Source of the DNA: Saccharibacillus soli
Lineage (GTDB): Bacteria; Bacillota; Bacilli; Paenibacillales; Paenibacillaceae
Assembly: GCA_002189105.1 (NCBI GenBank)
Contig: NIOB01000006.1
Location: 717,825 to 781,824, forward strand
Length of the DNA stretch: 64,000 nt
Direction: 5' to 3'
The notes beneath the pieces are model-generated. The model ran no database searches and was not told the DNA's origin. It saw only the letters and a list, made by a program, of their open reading frames with translations. Made by a program: the position numbers and the translations under genes. Below are positions 1-7,485 of this stretch, in pieces. Every line of letters begins with the position of its first letter. Positions within the stretch are counted from its first letter, which is position 1.

Positions 1-368
1 TGCTGCCGGCCTACCCGGATCGCCGTTATGTCGGGGAGCGCAAGGTGGATGAGCTGCTGCTGTATGTCTATCCGGGCAGCGGAGACTATACGCATTTTGA
101 AGACGATGGAGAGAGCTTCGCTTACCGCGACGGCGGGTACAACGAATATCACTTCAGCCAGAAGGAAACGCAGCAGGGCCTTACTCTTCGCTTGGAGAAA
201 AAACACGCCGGATATGCGGAAGGCTACGAGTGGATTCGCGTGACGATTCATGGACTTCAGGCTGCTTCGGTGACGTTGGATGGCCAACCGATCGAGTTTG
301 AGACCGAAGATGGCAATACGGAACTGTTGGTGTCGGCAAGCGGCGGGGAGATCTTGCTACACATCTGA
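1..368 (+). CDS. Glycoside hydrolase family 31 C-terminal fragment (partial at window edge)
   Basis: The reading frame is open from the window start (frame beginning at base 3) to TGA at 366-368, so only the last ~121 residues are present. The visible part resembles the C-terminal beta-sandwich (DUF5110-type) of GH31 alpha-glucosidases/alpha-xylosidases: the motif GDYTHFEDDGESFAY followed by short beta-strands is typical of that domain, in which 'LYxGxDGxFxxYEDDGxSxxY' is conserved. The catalytic barrel would lie upstream, outside the window. Substrate cannot be deduced. No terminator is obvious before the next gene. Confidence 0.75.
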   Translation, partial: LPAYPDRRYVGERKVDELLLYVYPGSGDYTHFEDDGESFAYRDGGYNEYHFSQKETQQGLTLRLEKKHAGYAEGYEWIRVTIHGLQAASVTLDGQPIEFETEDGNTELLVSASGGEILLHI

Positions 369-492
369 TGGATGTCCGCTAAGGCAAGGTGGCTGCTGTC
401 TCGGTTTCAGAGTAGGGCAAAACGGGGAAATGGATGACGGACGACGCGGAACTTCTCCGCGTCCAACTCACTTGATACCGGAGGTGCCGATC

Positions 493-729
493 ATGGCCAA
501 GATTGCAGTAGAAAAACCATTTGCGGATGTCAAAGAAGCGCTTGAGGAACAAGGATACGAAGCACAATTGTTCGACAGCGACGAACAGATCAGCGGCTTC
601 GATCTTGGGGTAGTACGCACACTTAACGATGGTAACGTCGATCAATTTGATTTCCCTGTCGTCAGCATTGAGGGCATGTCGATTGATGATGTGGTAGCGC
701 GGGTACGTCAGGCTCTTGAACCGGCGTAA
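493..729 (+). CDS. YkuS-like small protein (UPF0180 family)
   Basis: A 78-residue protein of unknown function. The start at 493 is chosen because GGAGGTG lies 7-8 bases upstream; the frame is open further upstream but without a ribosome site. The N-terminus MAKIAVEKPFADVKEALEE matches the pattern of Bacillus YkuS (MAKVGVENSLTDVQEALK), including the length of about 80 residues and the C-terminal amphipathic helix that ends in VARVRQALEP. It has no signal peptide or membrane segment and is probably cytosolic. The family has no established role; the assignment is by sequence resemblance only. Confidence 0.7.
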   Translation: MAKIAVEKPFADVKEALEEQGYEAQLFDSDEQISGFDLGVVRTLNDGNVDQFDFPVVSIEGMSIDDVVARVRQALEPA

Positions 730-894
730 GGTTGGATGAAATGGCTCTGCCTGGCAGAGGACCGATACCCTTCGGTTCACCCAGTGCAGAGCCTTTTACA
801 TACCCAGAAAGAGTTCGATTTTGTCACAGCGCCACGAACCTATATAATAGAAGAAAGGGATCTTTTCCCGGACTCAACTTCTTGGAGGAACGCA

Positions 895-1860
895 ATGAAA
901 ACGATCAAAGAATTTATCGAAGGCGATGACATTACAGGATTCTATCTGCTGAAGTCTGCCGAATTGAAGCAAACCAATTCGACGCCCCCTAAAGATTATT
1001 TTGATATGGTACTGGCTGATGCAAGCGGTGAAATCCCGGCGAAGCTGTGGGAAGTCAGCATAACGGACAAGGAAACCTTCTTTGCTCCCATGCTGGTAAA
1101 AGTGCGTGGAATTGTACAGAAATACAGAGAGAAACCGCAGTTCAAGGTAACGAAGCTGCGTGCAGCCGACCCGGCAGATGGCTATACGCTGACTGACTTT
1201 ATCCGTTCCGCTCCCGTGCCGCCAAATGATCTGGTCTATACGATCAAGACGACTGCGGCAGGCATTGCCGATTCTGATCTGCGCCGCATTGTGGACTACT
1301 GCATCGAGAAGGTCGGTGACAAGCTGATGCATTACCCGGCGGCCAAAGGCATGCACCATGCTTTCTATGCAGGACTTGCTTATCATACCGTGCGTATGCT
1401 GGAACTGGCCGAATTCATCTGCAAGCAGCGTCCATTCCTGAACCGCGATCTGCTGCTGGCGGGTATTATTCTGCATGACATCGCCAAGACCGAAGAAATG
1501 ACCGCCGAGCTGGGCGTAGTATCGGAATACAGCTTCACCGGTAAATTGATGGGACATCTGGCGCTGGCTTCAACCTGGGTGACGGAAGCGGCGATCAAGC
1601 TGGAGATGGACCCTTCATCGTCAAAAGTCATCCTGATGCAGCACATGATTCTGGCCCACCATAACAAAGGCGAGTGGGGCAGCCCTGTGCAGCCGCAGAC
1701 CGCCGAAGCGATTGCGCTGCATTATATCGACCAGCTTGACGCCAAGCTGCAAGCGGCGGAAGATGCACTTGATATGATGCCGGACAATGAAGAGTGGACA
1801 GTTCCGCTGCGCGTGTTGGAAGGCAAAGCGCTGTACCGTGGGCCCAAAAGCAAAGAATAA
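895..1860 (+). CDS. yhaM: 3'-5' exoribonuclease YhaM
   Basis: 321 residues, close to Bacillus YhaM (314). The start at 895 has a TTGGAGGAA ribosome site; the longer open frame upstream lacks one. The N-terminal ~130 residues form an OB-fold-like nucleic-acid-binding region (FIEGDDITGFYLLKSAE, then FDMVLADASGEIPAKLW). The central and C-terminal part is an HD domain: GMHHAFYAGLAYHTVRM, then LLAGIILHDIAK holding the metal-binding His-Asp pair, and later MILAHHNKGEWGSP. YhaM degrades RNA and single-stranded DNA in the 3'-5' direction with metal ions in the cytosol. It stands alone here, with an apparent promoter in the 160-bp upstream gap. Confidence 0.93.
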   Translation: MKTIKEFIEGDDITGFYLLKSAELKQTNSTPPKDYFDMVLADASGEIPAKLWEVSITDKETFFAPMLVKVRGIVQKYREKPQFKVTKLRAADPADGYTLTDFIRSAPVPPNDLVYTIKTTAAGIADSDLRRIVDYCIEKVGDKLMHYPAAKGMHHAFYAGLAYHTVRMLELAEFICKQRPFLNRDLLLAGIILHDIAKTEEMTAELGVVSEYSFTGKLMGHLALASTWVTEAAIKLEMDPSSSKVILMQHMILAHHNKGEWGSPVQPQTAEAIALHYIDQLDAKLQAAEDALDMMPDNEEWTVPLRVLEGKALYRGPKSKE

Positions 1861-1904
1861 TCAAGCAGGTTTCACCAAGTTCCACTAACCCATTTTAGAT
1901 CAAC

Positions 1905-1957
1905 AGAGCAGTCTGTCACGACGTGAAAACCGTTGTTGGGCAGGCTGTTTTTTATTT
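1905..1957 (+). terminator. Possible weak terminator after yhaM
   Basis: Imperfect pairing (AACAG near 1905 with CTGTT near 1948) is followed by a T6 run. The stem is poor, so this is only a weak candidate. Confidence 0.3.
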
Positions 1958-1968
1958 GAAAAAGAGAG

Positions 1969-2005
1969 TTGACAAAATAAATGCAATGTAACTATAATAG
2001 TTACA
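1969..2005 (+). promoter_or_regulatory. Sigma-A promoter overlaid by a 19-bp perfect palindrome
   Basis: TTGACA (1969-1974), 18-bp spacer, TATAAT (1993-1998). The palindrome TGTAACTATAATAGTTACA (1987-2005) is perfect and centred on the -10 box, so a dimeric repressor bound there would exclude RNA polymerase. This layout is typical of HxlR/MarR-type redox- or electrophile-sensing repressors that control small NAD(P)-binding oxidoreductases; the identity of the regulator is inference. Confidence 0.8.
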
Positions 2006-2060
2006 AATGAATCGATGCGATCCTTACGCATCCCAATTACCTAAATGGAGGTTTTATATT

Positions 2061-2702
2061 ATGAAAATCGCAGTTATCGGCGCAACCGGCAAAGCAGGCA
2101 GCCTGATCGTACAAGAAGCCAAATCCCGTGGTCACGAAGTCACGGCATTCGTGCGCAGTGCATCCAAGTTCAATGAAGCAGGCGTGGCTGTCGTTGAAAA
2201 AGACGTACTGAATCTGACTGCGGAAGACGTAAAAGGATTCGATGCGGTGGTGAACGCAATCAGCATGCCACCAGGCCAAGAGTCCGGCCACGTTGAAGCC
2301 GGTCGTAAGCTGATCGAAGCGTTCAAGGGCGCTCCGGAGACCCGTCTGATCGTAGTGGGCGGCGCAGGCAGCCTGTTCGTCGATGAAGCCAAGACCACTC
2401 GTCTGGTCGATACACCGGACTTCCCGGATCTCTACAAGCCAACGGCTTCCAACCAGGGTCAAAACCTGCTGGATCTGCAAGCTTCGGAAGGTATCCAATG
2501 GACGTTCGTCAGCCCGGCTGCTTTCTTCGATGCCGATGGCAAGAGAACCGGCAGCTACCAGGCCGCAGGTGATGTCCTGACCGTTAACGCCACAGGCGAT
2601 AGCTACATCAGCTACCCGGACTACGCCATTGCGATCGTGGACGAGATCGAGAAGGCAGAGCATGTGAACGAACGCTTCAGCGTGGTGGGGGAGAAGGCCT
2701 AA
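2061..2702 (+). CDS. NAD(P)-binding oxidoreductase (atypical SDR / NmrA-like)
   Basis: 213 residues. The N-terminus MKIAVIGATGKAGSLIVQEA is a Rossmann dinucleotide-binding motif (GATGxxG), followed by a basic residue after beta-2 (FVRSASK), which favours NADP. The motif LIVVGGAGSLFVDE and the block around KPTASNQGQNLLDLQ are typical of the YwnB/YhfK-like atypical short-chain dehydrogenase group; no classical YxxxK pair is evident. The start has GGAGG 10 bases upstream. It is monocistronic: own promoter (1969-1998) and terminator (2845-2875). Palindrome control suggests induction by oxidative or electrophile stress. Substrate unknown; it may be a flavin/quinone-type reductase or a redox sensor. 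Confidence 0.85.
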   Translation: MKIAVIGATGKAGSLIVQEAKSRGHEVTAFVRSASKFNEAGVAVVEKDVLNLTAEDVKGFDAVVNAISMPPGQESGHVEAGRKLIEAFKGAPETRLIVVGGAGSLFVDEAKTTRLVDTPDFPDLYKPTASNQGQNLLDLQASEGIQWTFVSPAAFFDADGKRTGSYQAAGDVLTVNATGDSYISYPDYAIAIVDEIEKAEHVNERFSVVGEKA

Positions 2703-2844
2703 GTTCTTGCTTGGAGCGTTAACAGCCGGTGGAGGCTTCCGATGTGCCTTTCTCCGAAAGTCTGCAGCTCCTACACTGAACCATCTCCTTCGCTAGGCGG
2801 CTGTTGAAGGCATTCGTCCTTCTGTAATAAATATAAAAAGAAAG

Positions 2845-2875
2845 GACGCGATCTGAGCGGGATCGCGTCTTTTTT
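2845..2875 (+). terminator. Rho-independent terminator
   Basis: GACGCGATC (2845-2853), 7-nt loop, GATCGCGTC (2861-2869), then T6. It ends the oxidoreductase transcript. Confidence 0.92.
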
Positions 2876-3079
2876 GTTTGGCAATTCGCTTTGTTAGGGA
2901 AGGCCTTTAGGCGGAGTGAGGGGGTTCAGTGTAGGAGACCTGGCGTTCGCCTTTGAAACCGGGAAATTACATTTTGATCTAATCAAAATTTCCTGGTTTC
3001 AACAAGCGACCGAAACGAACCCCCTCACGGAGCCATCCCCAGGCCTTCCCCAACGAACAGGAATTGCCCAACAAAAAAA
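2870..3079. repeat. ~210-bp imperfect palindrome between convergent genes
   Basis: Outer arms TTTTTTGTTTGGCAATTC (2870-2887) and GAATTGCCCAACAAAAAAA (3061-3079) are complementary. Inward, GGGAAGGCCT pairs with AGGCCTTCCCC, GTGAGGGGGTTC pairs with GAACCCCCTCAC, and GAAACCGGGAAATT pairs with AATTTCCTGGTTTC around the centre near 2980. Arms carry small indels. No open frame of interest. It could be a MITE-like element or an extended bidirectional termination structure. Confidence 0.8.
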
Positions 3080-3101
3080 GCGATCCCCGAAAGGATCGCT
3101 T
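3073..3101 (-). terminator. Terminator of the opuA operon
   Basis: On the minus strand AAGCGATCC, a 6-nt loop and GGATCGCTT are followed by a run of T (plus-strand A7 at 3073-3079). It lies just past the opuAC stop. Confidence 0.92.
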
Positions 3102-3107
3102 CCATTC

Positions 3108-4031
3108 TTACTTCCCGTCCACCAAATCTTCAATCGAATTTGCTTCGACGTAGGCCGGAACAACCAGTCCCGTCTTCACACCCGTCATATTGGCACCAAG
3201 ATCTTCAACCTTATCTTGATACTTCGCCCAGTAGTCGGCGTGAGTCAGCGGCAGCCAGGCGGCGAGGCTGGCATCGGCATCGCCCTGTGCTACGCCCAGC
3301 CACATCGGGCCAGCTTCGACTTCAAGCAGTTTGACGTCGTAACCCAGTTTCTCTTCCAGGATGTATTTGGCCAGATTGGTGCTGGCGACTTCCGAGTCCC
3401 AGTTGACGAGCGCCAGGGTCAGCGTACCACCACTTGCTGGAGTAATTCCTTTGGTCCATTCTTCGATGCGGTCGGGATGAGCTTCAGCAAAGTCAGCGGC
3501 TGCTTTTTGGGCATCCGTACCGTCTTCAATCGCTACCATCATTTCGCCCATTTCCTTTTCCGTCCAGGCGAAGTTATCGAGGAACTGGTAAGCGGTCGGT
3601 TGGTCTGCTTTGAGACCTTTACGGGCGATGGTATGAATTTCTTCCGCTTCACCAAACGATTTTTTGGGATCTTCGAGATACTTGAGATCATATTTGGAGA
3701 ACATCCAGTGCGGTGTCCAGCCTGTAATTACGATCGGATCTTTTTTGCGAATGGCTTTATCCAATGTAGCCGTCATGGCCGAACCGGAGCTTTCCAGCAG
3801 CGTCCAGTCGCTAAGACCGTAATCGTCGATGGCTTTCTGAGCGGCAGTCATGATACCTGCGCCAGGGTCGATCCCGGTAATCTTGTGAGAGACTTGATCG
3901 CCGAGGGAACTTCCCGAACCGGAGGCGCTGGAGCTGCCGCCTCCGCCCGAAGAACAGGCACCCAGTACGAGTACCGCAGAAAGACTGGTGATGCCGAGCC
4001 ATTTTTTCGTTCCTAAAGTCCATTTATTCAT
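3108..4031 (-). CDS. opuAC: Glycine betaine ABC transporter, substrate-binding lipoprotein OpuAC
   Basis: 307 residues. N-terminal lipoprotein signal ends in the lipobox LVLGAC, then a Gly/Ser linker, so the protein is anchored outside the membrane. The body follows Bacillus OpuAC almost motif by motif: GIDPGAGIM, TGWTPHWMFSKYDLKYLEDP, EIHTIARKG, WTKGI, VNWDSEVAST, VEAGPMWLGVA, and SLAAWLPLTHADYW. The conserved tryptophans form the aromatic cage that holds the quaternary ammonium group in this family. Its ATG overlaps the opuAB stop as TAATG, indicating translational coupling. It captures glycine betaine, probably also proline betaine, for osmoprotection. Confidence 0.95.
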   Translation of the reverse strand: MNKWTLGTKKWLGITSLSAVLVLGACSSGGGGSSSASGSGSSLGDQVSHKITGIDPGAGIMTAAQKAIDDYGLSDWTLLESSGSAMTATLDKAIRKKDPIVITGWTPHWMFSKYDLKYLEDPKKSFGEAEEIHTIARKGLKADQPTAYQFLDNFAWTEKEMGEMMVAIEDGTDAQKAAADFAEAHPDRIEEWTKGITPASGGTLTLALVNWDSEVASTNLAKYILEEKLGYDVKLLEVEAGPMWLGVAQGDADASLAAWLPLTHADYWAKYQDKVEDLGANMTGVKTGLVVPAYVEANSIEDLVDGK

Positions 4032-4897
4032 TACGCATTTCTCCTTTTCCGTGCAGGTTTGAAGATATTTTGCGACAGACGGTCGAGTACGATAGCGAGG
4101 ACAACAACAGCAAGTCCGGCTTCAAAGCCTTCGCCGATATGCAGTTTGGTTACGGCGCGATAAACCTCAACGCCAATGCCTTGTGCGCCGATCATCGAAG
4201 CGATAACAACCATCGACAGCGACAGCATGACAGTTTGGTTGATCCCCGCCAGGATGGTCGGCAGAGCCAGCGGCAGCTGCACTTTGAACAGCTTCTGTGC
4301 ACCCGTCGAGCCGAAGGCATCCGCAGCTTCCACCAGTTCGCCGGATACCTGCTTGATGCCCAGCGTTGTCAGACGAATGGTTGGCGGAATGGCGAAGATG
4401 ATCGAGGCGATGACGCCCGGTACAACGCCCAGACTGAAGAAAGTCACTGCAGGGAGCAGGTAGACGAACGCCGGCATGGTCTGCATAAAGTCCAGCAGAG
4501 GCGTAATAATGTTGGCGGCCACGCGGTTTTTCGCGCATAGAATACCGATCGGAATCCCTACGATGATCGAGATCAAGCCCGAGGTTAAGACCAGCGCCAA
4601 CGTGTTCATGGTCGCTTCCCAATAGCCCAGATCCCAGATCAACAGGAAGCCCAGCACCGTGAACAGCGATAACTTCCACTTGCCAGCCAGATAGGCAATG
4701 GCGGCAAGGATCACAATAAACAGAATGGGGTGAGGAGCCATGAAGATGTCTGTGAATCGATCAACAATTCCTTCAACTACGGCTGCGATGCCGTCAAATA
4801 ATCCTTCAAGGTGAATTCCCATCCAATCGACAGCTGTATCGACCCAATCCGCGATGGGGAGCTTAGGCAGCTCAGCCGATATGAAGTTGTTCAGCAT
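4031..4897 (-). CDS. opuAB: Glycine betaine ABC transporter permease OpuAB
   Basis: 288 residues, several hydrophobic segments (for example PILFIVILAAIAYLAG and LALVLTSGLISIIVGIPIGI). The BPD_transp_1 EAA loop is visible as LVEAADAFGSTGAQKLFKVQLPL. The N-terminal stretch LPIADWVDTAVDWM resembles the OpuAB/ProW start. Ribosome site AGGAGGGC sits inside the end of opuAA; the genes overlap by 26 bases. It forms the membrane channel of the OpuA importer with OpuAA and OpuAC. Confidence 0.95.
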   Translation of the reverse strand: MLNNFISAELPKLPIADWVDTAVDWMGIHLEGLFDGIAAVVEGIVDRFTDIFMAPHPILFIVILAAIAYLAGKWKLSLFTVLGFLLIWDLGYWEATMNTLALVLTSGLISIIVGIPIGILCAKNRVAANIITPLLDFMQTMPAFVYLLPAVTFFSLGVVPGVIASIIFAIPPTIRLTTLGIKQVSGELVEAADAFGSTGAQKLFKVQLPLALPTILAGINQTVMLSLSMVVIASMIGAQGIGVEVYRAVTKLHIGEGFEAGLAVVVLAIVLDRLSQNIFKPARKRRNA

Positions 4898-6092
4898 GGA
4901 TCTGCCCTCCTTCGTTTTCTACTTCTCCAGCCATCGCTCCGAGCAGGCTGCCGCGTACAACGACGCCCATCAGGCGATTTTCTTCATCCACAACCGAGAT
5001 CGGCAGAGGAGAGGTGCTGCTTTGTTCAAACATTTCGCCAATCAAACGGTCAGGTGGGCAAGTTGGACATTCGGGAATCAGAATATCCTGAATCGACAGC
5101 TTCTCTTTTGCGGCACGCGAAGCGTCTTCGGCTGTGATCGCGCCCAGCAGTCGTTTACCACGGTCAATGACGAACAGGTTGGATACGCCGCGTTCACGCA
5201 TCAGTTCAAGAGCAACGCGTGGGCCGCGATCCGGTGTGATCGTCTCGGGACGGCGCATGACGTGCGAAGCCGTAAGCACCTTCGATAGATCCACATCTTC
5301 GACGAATCGGCGGACGTAGCCATTGGCAGGTTGAATCAGAATTTCTTCTGGTGTACCAATCTGCACGACTTCGCCATCTCGCATCAGCGCAATTCGGTCG
5401 CCGATGCGCAGGGCTTCGTCCAGGTCATGGGTAATAAAGATGATCGTTTTTTTCATTTTCTCCTGAAGATCCAGCAGTTCGTCCTGCATATCGCGGCGAA
5501 TCAGCGGGTCGAGTGCGCTGAACGCTTCGTCCATCAACAGCACTTCCGGGTCATTGGCGAGCGCACGGGCTAGTCCGACACGCTGCTGCATGCCGCCGCT
5601 GAGTTCGTCCGGCATTTTTGTCTCCCAGCCTTTGAGTCCAACGAGTTCCAGCGATTGCTTGGCTTTCTCGCGGCGTTTAGATTTATGAACCTTCTGAACT
5701 TCCAGACCATATTCGACATTATCCAGCACACTGCGATGCGGGAATAAAGCGAATTTCTGGAATACCATGCTGATCGTTTTGCGGCGCACTTCGCGCAGCT
5801 GTTCCGCGTTCATTTTCATAATATCTTTGTCATGAACCAGGATCTGCCCGGCAGTCGGTTCAATCAACCGGTTGAACATGCGGACGAGCGTGGACTTGCC
5901 GCTTCCGGACAGTCCCATGATGACGAAGATTTCGCCCTGCTCGATGTCCATGTTCACCTGGTTGACGCCGACCGTAATCTGTTTCTCCTTGGCGAGTTTC
6001 TGTTTGTTATAACCCTGCTCCAGCAGCTTAACGCCCTGAGCGGCATTAGGTCCGAACAATTTGCTTACATTCCGAACACTGAGTATCGGCAT
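4872..6092 (-). CDS. opuAA: Glycine betaine ABC transporter ATPase OpuAA with tandem CBS domains
   Basis: 406 residues from the ATG at 6092, which follows an AAGGGGTGA ribosome site; the open frame extends upstream but without support. Walker A GLSGSGKST at about 60-68, ABC signature LSGGMQQRVGLARALA near 172, Walker B EVLLMDEAFSALDP, switch His in FITHDLDEALRIGD. The C-terminal ~120 residues hold two CBS motifs (RERGVSNLFVIDRGKRLLGAIT and STSPLPISVVDEENRLMGVV), which in OpuA-type transporters sense ionic strength or cyclic di-AMP. First gene of the operon opuAA-AB-AC, opposite the GbsR-type regulator. Confidence 0.96.
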   Translation of the reverse strand: MPILSVRNVSKLFGPNAAQGVKLLEQGYNKQKLAKEKQITVGVNQVNMDIEQGEIFVIMGLSGSGKSTLVRMFNRLIEPTAGQILVHDKDIMKMNAEQLREVRRKTISMVFQKFALFPHRSVLDNVEYGLEVQKVHKSKRREKAKQSLELVGLKGWETKMPDELSGGMQQRVGLARALANDPEVLLMDEAFSALDPLIRRDMQDELLDLQEKMKKTIIFITHDLDEALRIGDRIALMRDGEVVQIGTPEEILIQPANGYVRRFVEDVDLSKVLTASHVMRRPETITPDRGPRVALELMRERGVSNLFVIDRGKRLLGAITAEDASRAAKEKLSIQDILIPECPTCPPDRLIGEMFEQSSTSPLPISVVDEENRLMGVVVRGSLLGAMAGEVENEGGQIHAEQLHIG

Positions 6093-6678
6093 TTCGTTCA
6101 CCCCTTCTGTATGGTTGAAAAAGAAAATCATGGTGTCGATGAGGATCGCTTCCTGAAAATCTATCCCTATATAAGCTCTGCCTATATATATATAGTAGAA
6201 ATCCGCAGCTGACGATGCCTGGTATCGACTTCTGAGGTTCGGCATGTTTCGACGAAGTAACAAGATTCATTTCTTGTGTCCTGCCGTCATGCAGCGCGAA
6301 AGCAACGACCTGATAAAAAGCCGGGCTTTCGGAACCAAGCGAGCTTTGTAATCCCAACGTCCTAAATTGTAACAATACGCTTCTTTCTTTTCAACCTTCA
6401 TATCCGTACGTTAAGTTCGTACAGAAAAAACTGTACAAAGTTATAATCTAAAATACTCGAAAATGCTCCGAAATCCTCGTTTTTTGAAAACTTTACAATT
6501 GTCAAACGTTCTCCTAGAATGAAAAATGACAAATCGTGCGTCCAGTGGCTTTTTTCCATACCTGTTCAGTTCTTGGTTCATATTCATATGAGTCAAAATG
6601 GAGGCACTGGCCTCAACGAGGCGAACATTTCATATAGGTTTAATCGATAAATAGCAAGAATTTAAGGAGGTTTCAGGC
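6093..6678. other. Divergent regulatory gap between opuAA and the GbsR-type gene
   Basis: 586 bases without a credible gene. It holds an alternating AT tract near 6180-6198, an inverted repeat at 6419-6436 and a plus-strand TATAAT at 6442-6447. A TTGACA reads toward opuAA on the minus strand (6505-6500), but no good -10 follows it. I could not match the long opuAA leader to the consensus of a known riboswitch. Confidence 0.6.
6419..6436. promoter_or_regulatory. Inverted repeat, candidate operator of the GbsR-type regulator
   Basis: GTACAG-A6-CTGTAC, with two further CGTAC half-sites just upstream (6405-6422). It lies 6 bases before a plus-strand TATAAT, between opuAA and the regulator. Assignment to that regulator is inference from position. 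Confidence 0.5.
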
Positions 6679-7239
6679 ATGAGCTTGGACCAGAAGCTAT
6701 GGAGCGAGGAAGAACACGATACCGTTCAGCGCATACGCAAGCGTGTGATCGAAGTTGTGGGCAGGAACATGGAATTATACGGCGTGACTTTATCAACGGG
6801 CCATTTGTACGGGCTGCTTTTTTTTGCCGATAAACCAATGACGCTGGATGAGATGGGACGCGAGATGCAGATGAGCAAGACCAGCATGAGTACCGGCGTC
6901 CGAACTCTATTGGATCTGAAAATGGTTAATAAGGTCTGGGAAAAAGGATCTAGAAAAGACCTGTATGAAGTGGAATATGATTGGTACCAGACGTTCACCG
7001 ATTATTTTGCCAATGAGTGGAGAAAAGCGGTGGAGAGCAATCTACAGGTGATGAAGCGGGCGATCAAGGAGATTGAACGACTGCTTGAGCAGCCCGAGAT
7101 CAGCGAATTTACAGCAAACGTGTTAGGCAAAGATCTGGAGAAGATCCGTCAGGCCGAAAAGTATTATCGCTGGTTGGATCGACTGATCGATGTGATGGAA
7201 GATGGGGAGATTTTCGATCTCGTACCTCGAGAAGTCTAA
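6679..7239 (+). CDS. GbsR/MarR-type transcriptional regulator of betaine transport
   Basis: 186 residues; start preceded by AAGGAGGT. It fits the GbsR/OpcR/OpuAR family in length and sequence: LYGVTLSTGHLYGLLFFADKP, winged-helix region with TLDEMGREMQMSKTSMSTGVRTLLDLKMVNKVW, then a C-terminal helical segment ending in YYRWLDRLIDVMEDGEIF. These proteins bind choline or betaine and repress osmoprotectant uptake or synthesis genes. Its position divergent from opuAA-AB-AC points to local control of that operon. A typical AMQ/aromatic ligand pocket cannot be verified by eye. Confidence 0.88.
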   Translation: MSLDQKLWSEEEHDTVQRIRKRVIEVVGRNMELYGVTLSTGHLYGLLFFADKPMTLDEMGREMQMSKTSMSTGVRTLLDLKMVNKVWEKGSRKDLYEVEYDWYQTFTDYFANEWRKAVESNLQVMKRAIKEIERLLEQPEISEFTANVLGKDLEKIRQAEKYYRWLDRLIDVMEDGEIFDLVPREV

Positions 7240-7279
7240 CAAGAAGCCAAACAAAATGTGAATTTATGAAAAAAGGATG

Positions 7280-7333
7280 CCCGCCCGGTACAATTCCGCT
7301 TTAAAGCGGCGTGTCTAAAAAACCCGGTGCGGG
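7280..7333 (+). terminator. Possible terminator with nested hairpin
   Basis: CCCGC-CCGG (7280-7288) pairs with CCCGGTGCGGG (7323-7333); inside the loop is the perfect palindrome CCGCTTTAAAGCGG (7296-7309). Only a broken T tract follows. Confidence 0.4.
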
Positions 7334-7485
7334 TAATCTTTTGATTGTAGGCGGATTTTGTCTCTGGTCTTTTTTGGCGTAGAATTCTTCGACCCTGTGG
7401 ACCGGTCTGCTGGCATTGACAGCCCCGCTTTCCGAGCTTACGCTGAAATTAACAAAATTTATGTTTAAAGGTGGCTGTTTTGCCC

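Noticed and set aside
6093-6263. Extended N-terminus for OpuAA
   Set aside because: No ribosome site; family members start at the equivalent of residue 1 (MPILSVRNV), and the extension is the leader.
6093-6400. Cyclic di-AMP (ydaO-type) or other riboswitch in the opuAA leader
   Set aside because: Some short words (CAGCT, GGAACC) match, but not in the order or spacing of the consensus; cannot be supported by eye.
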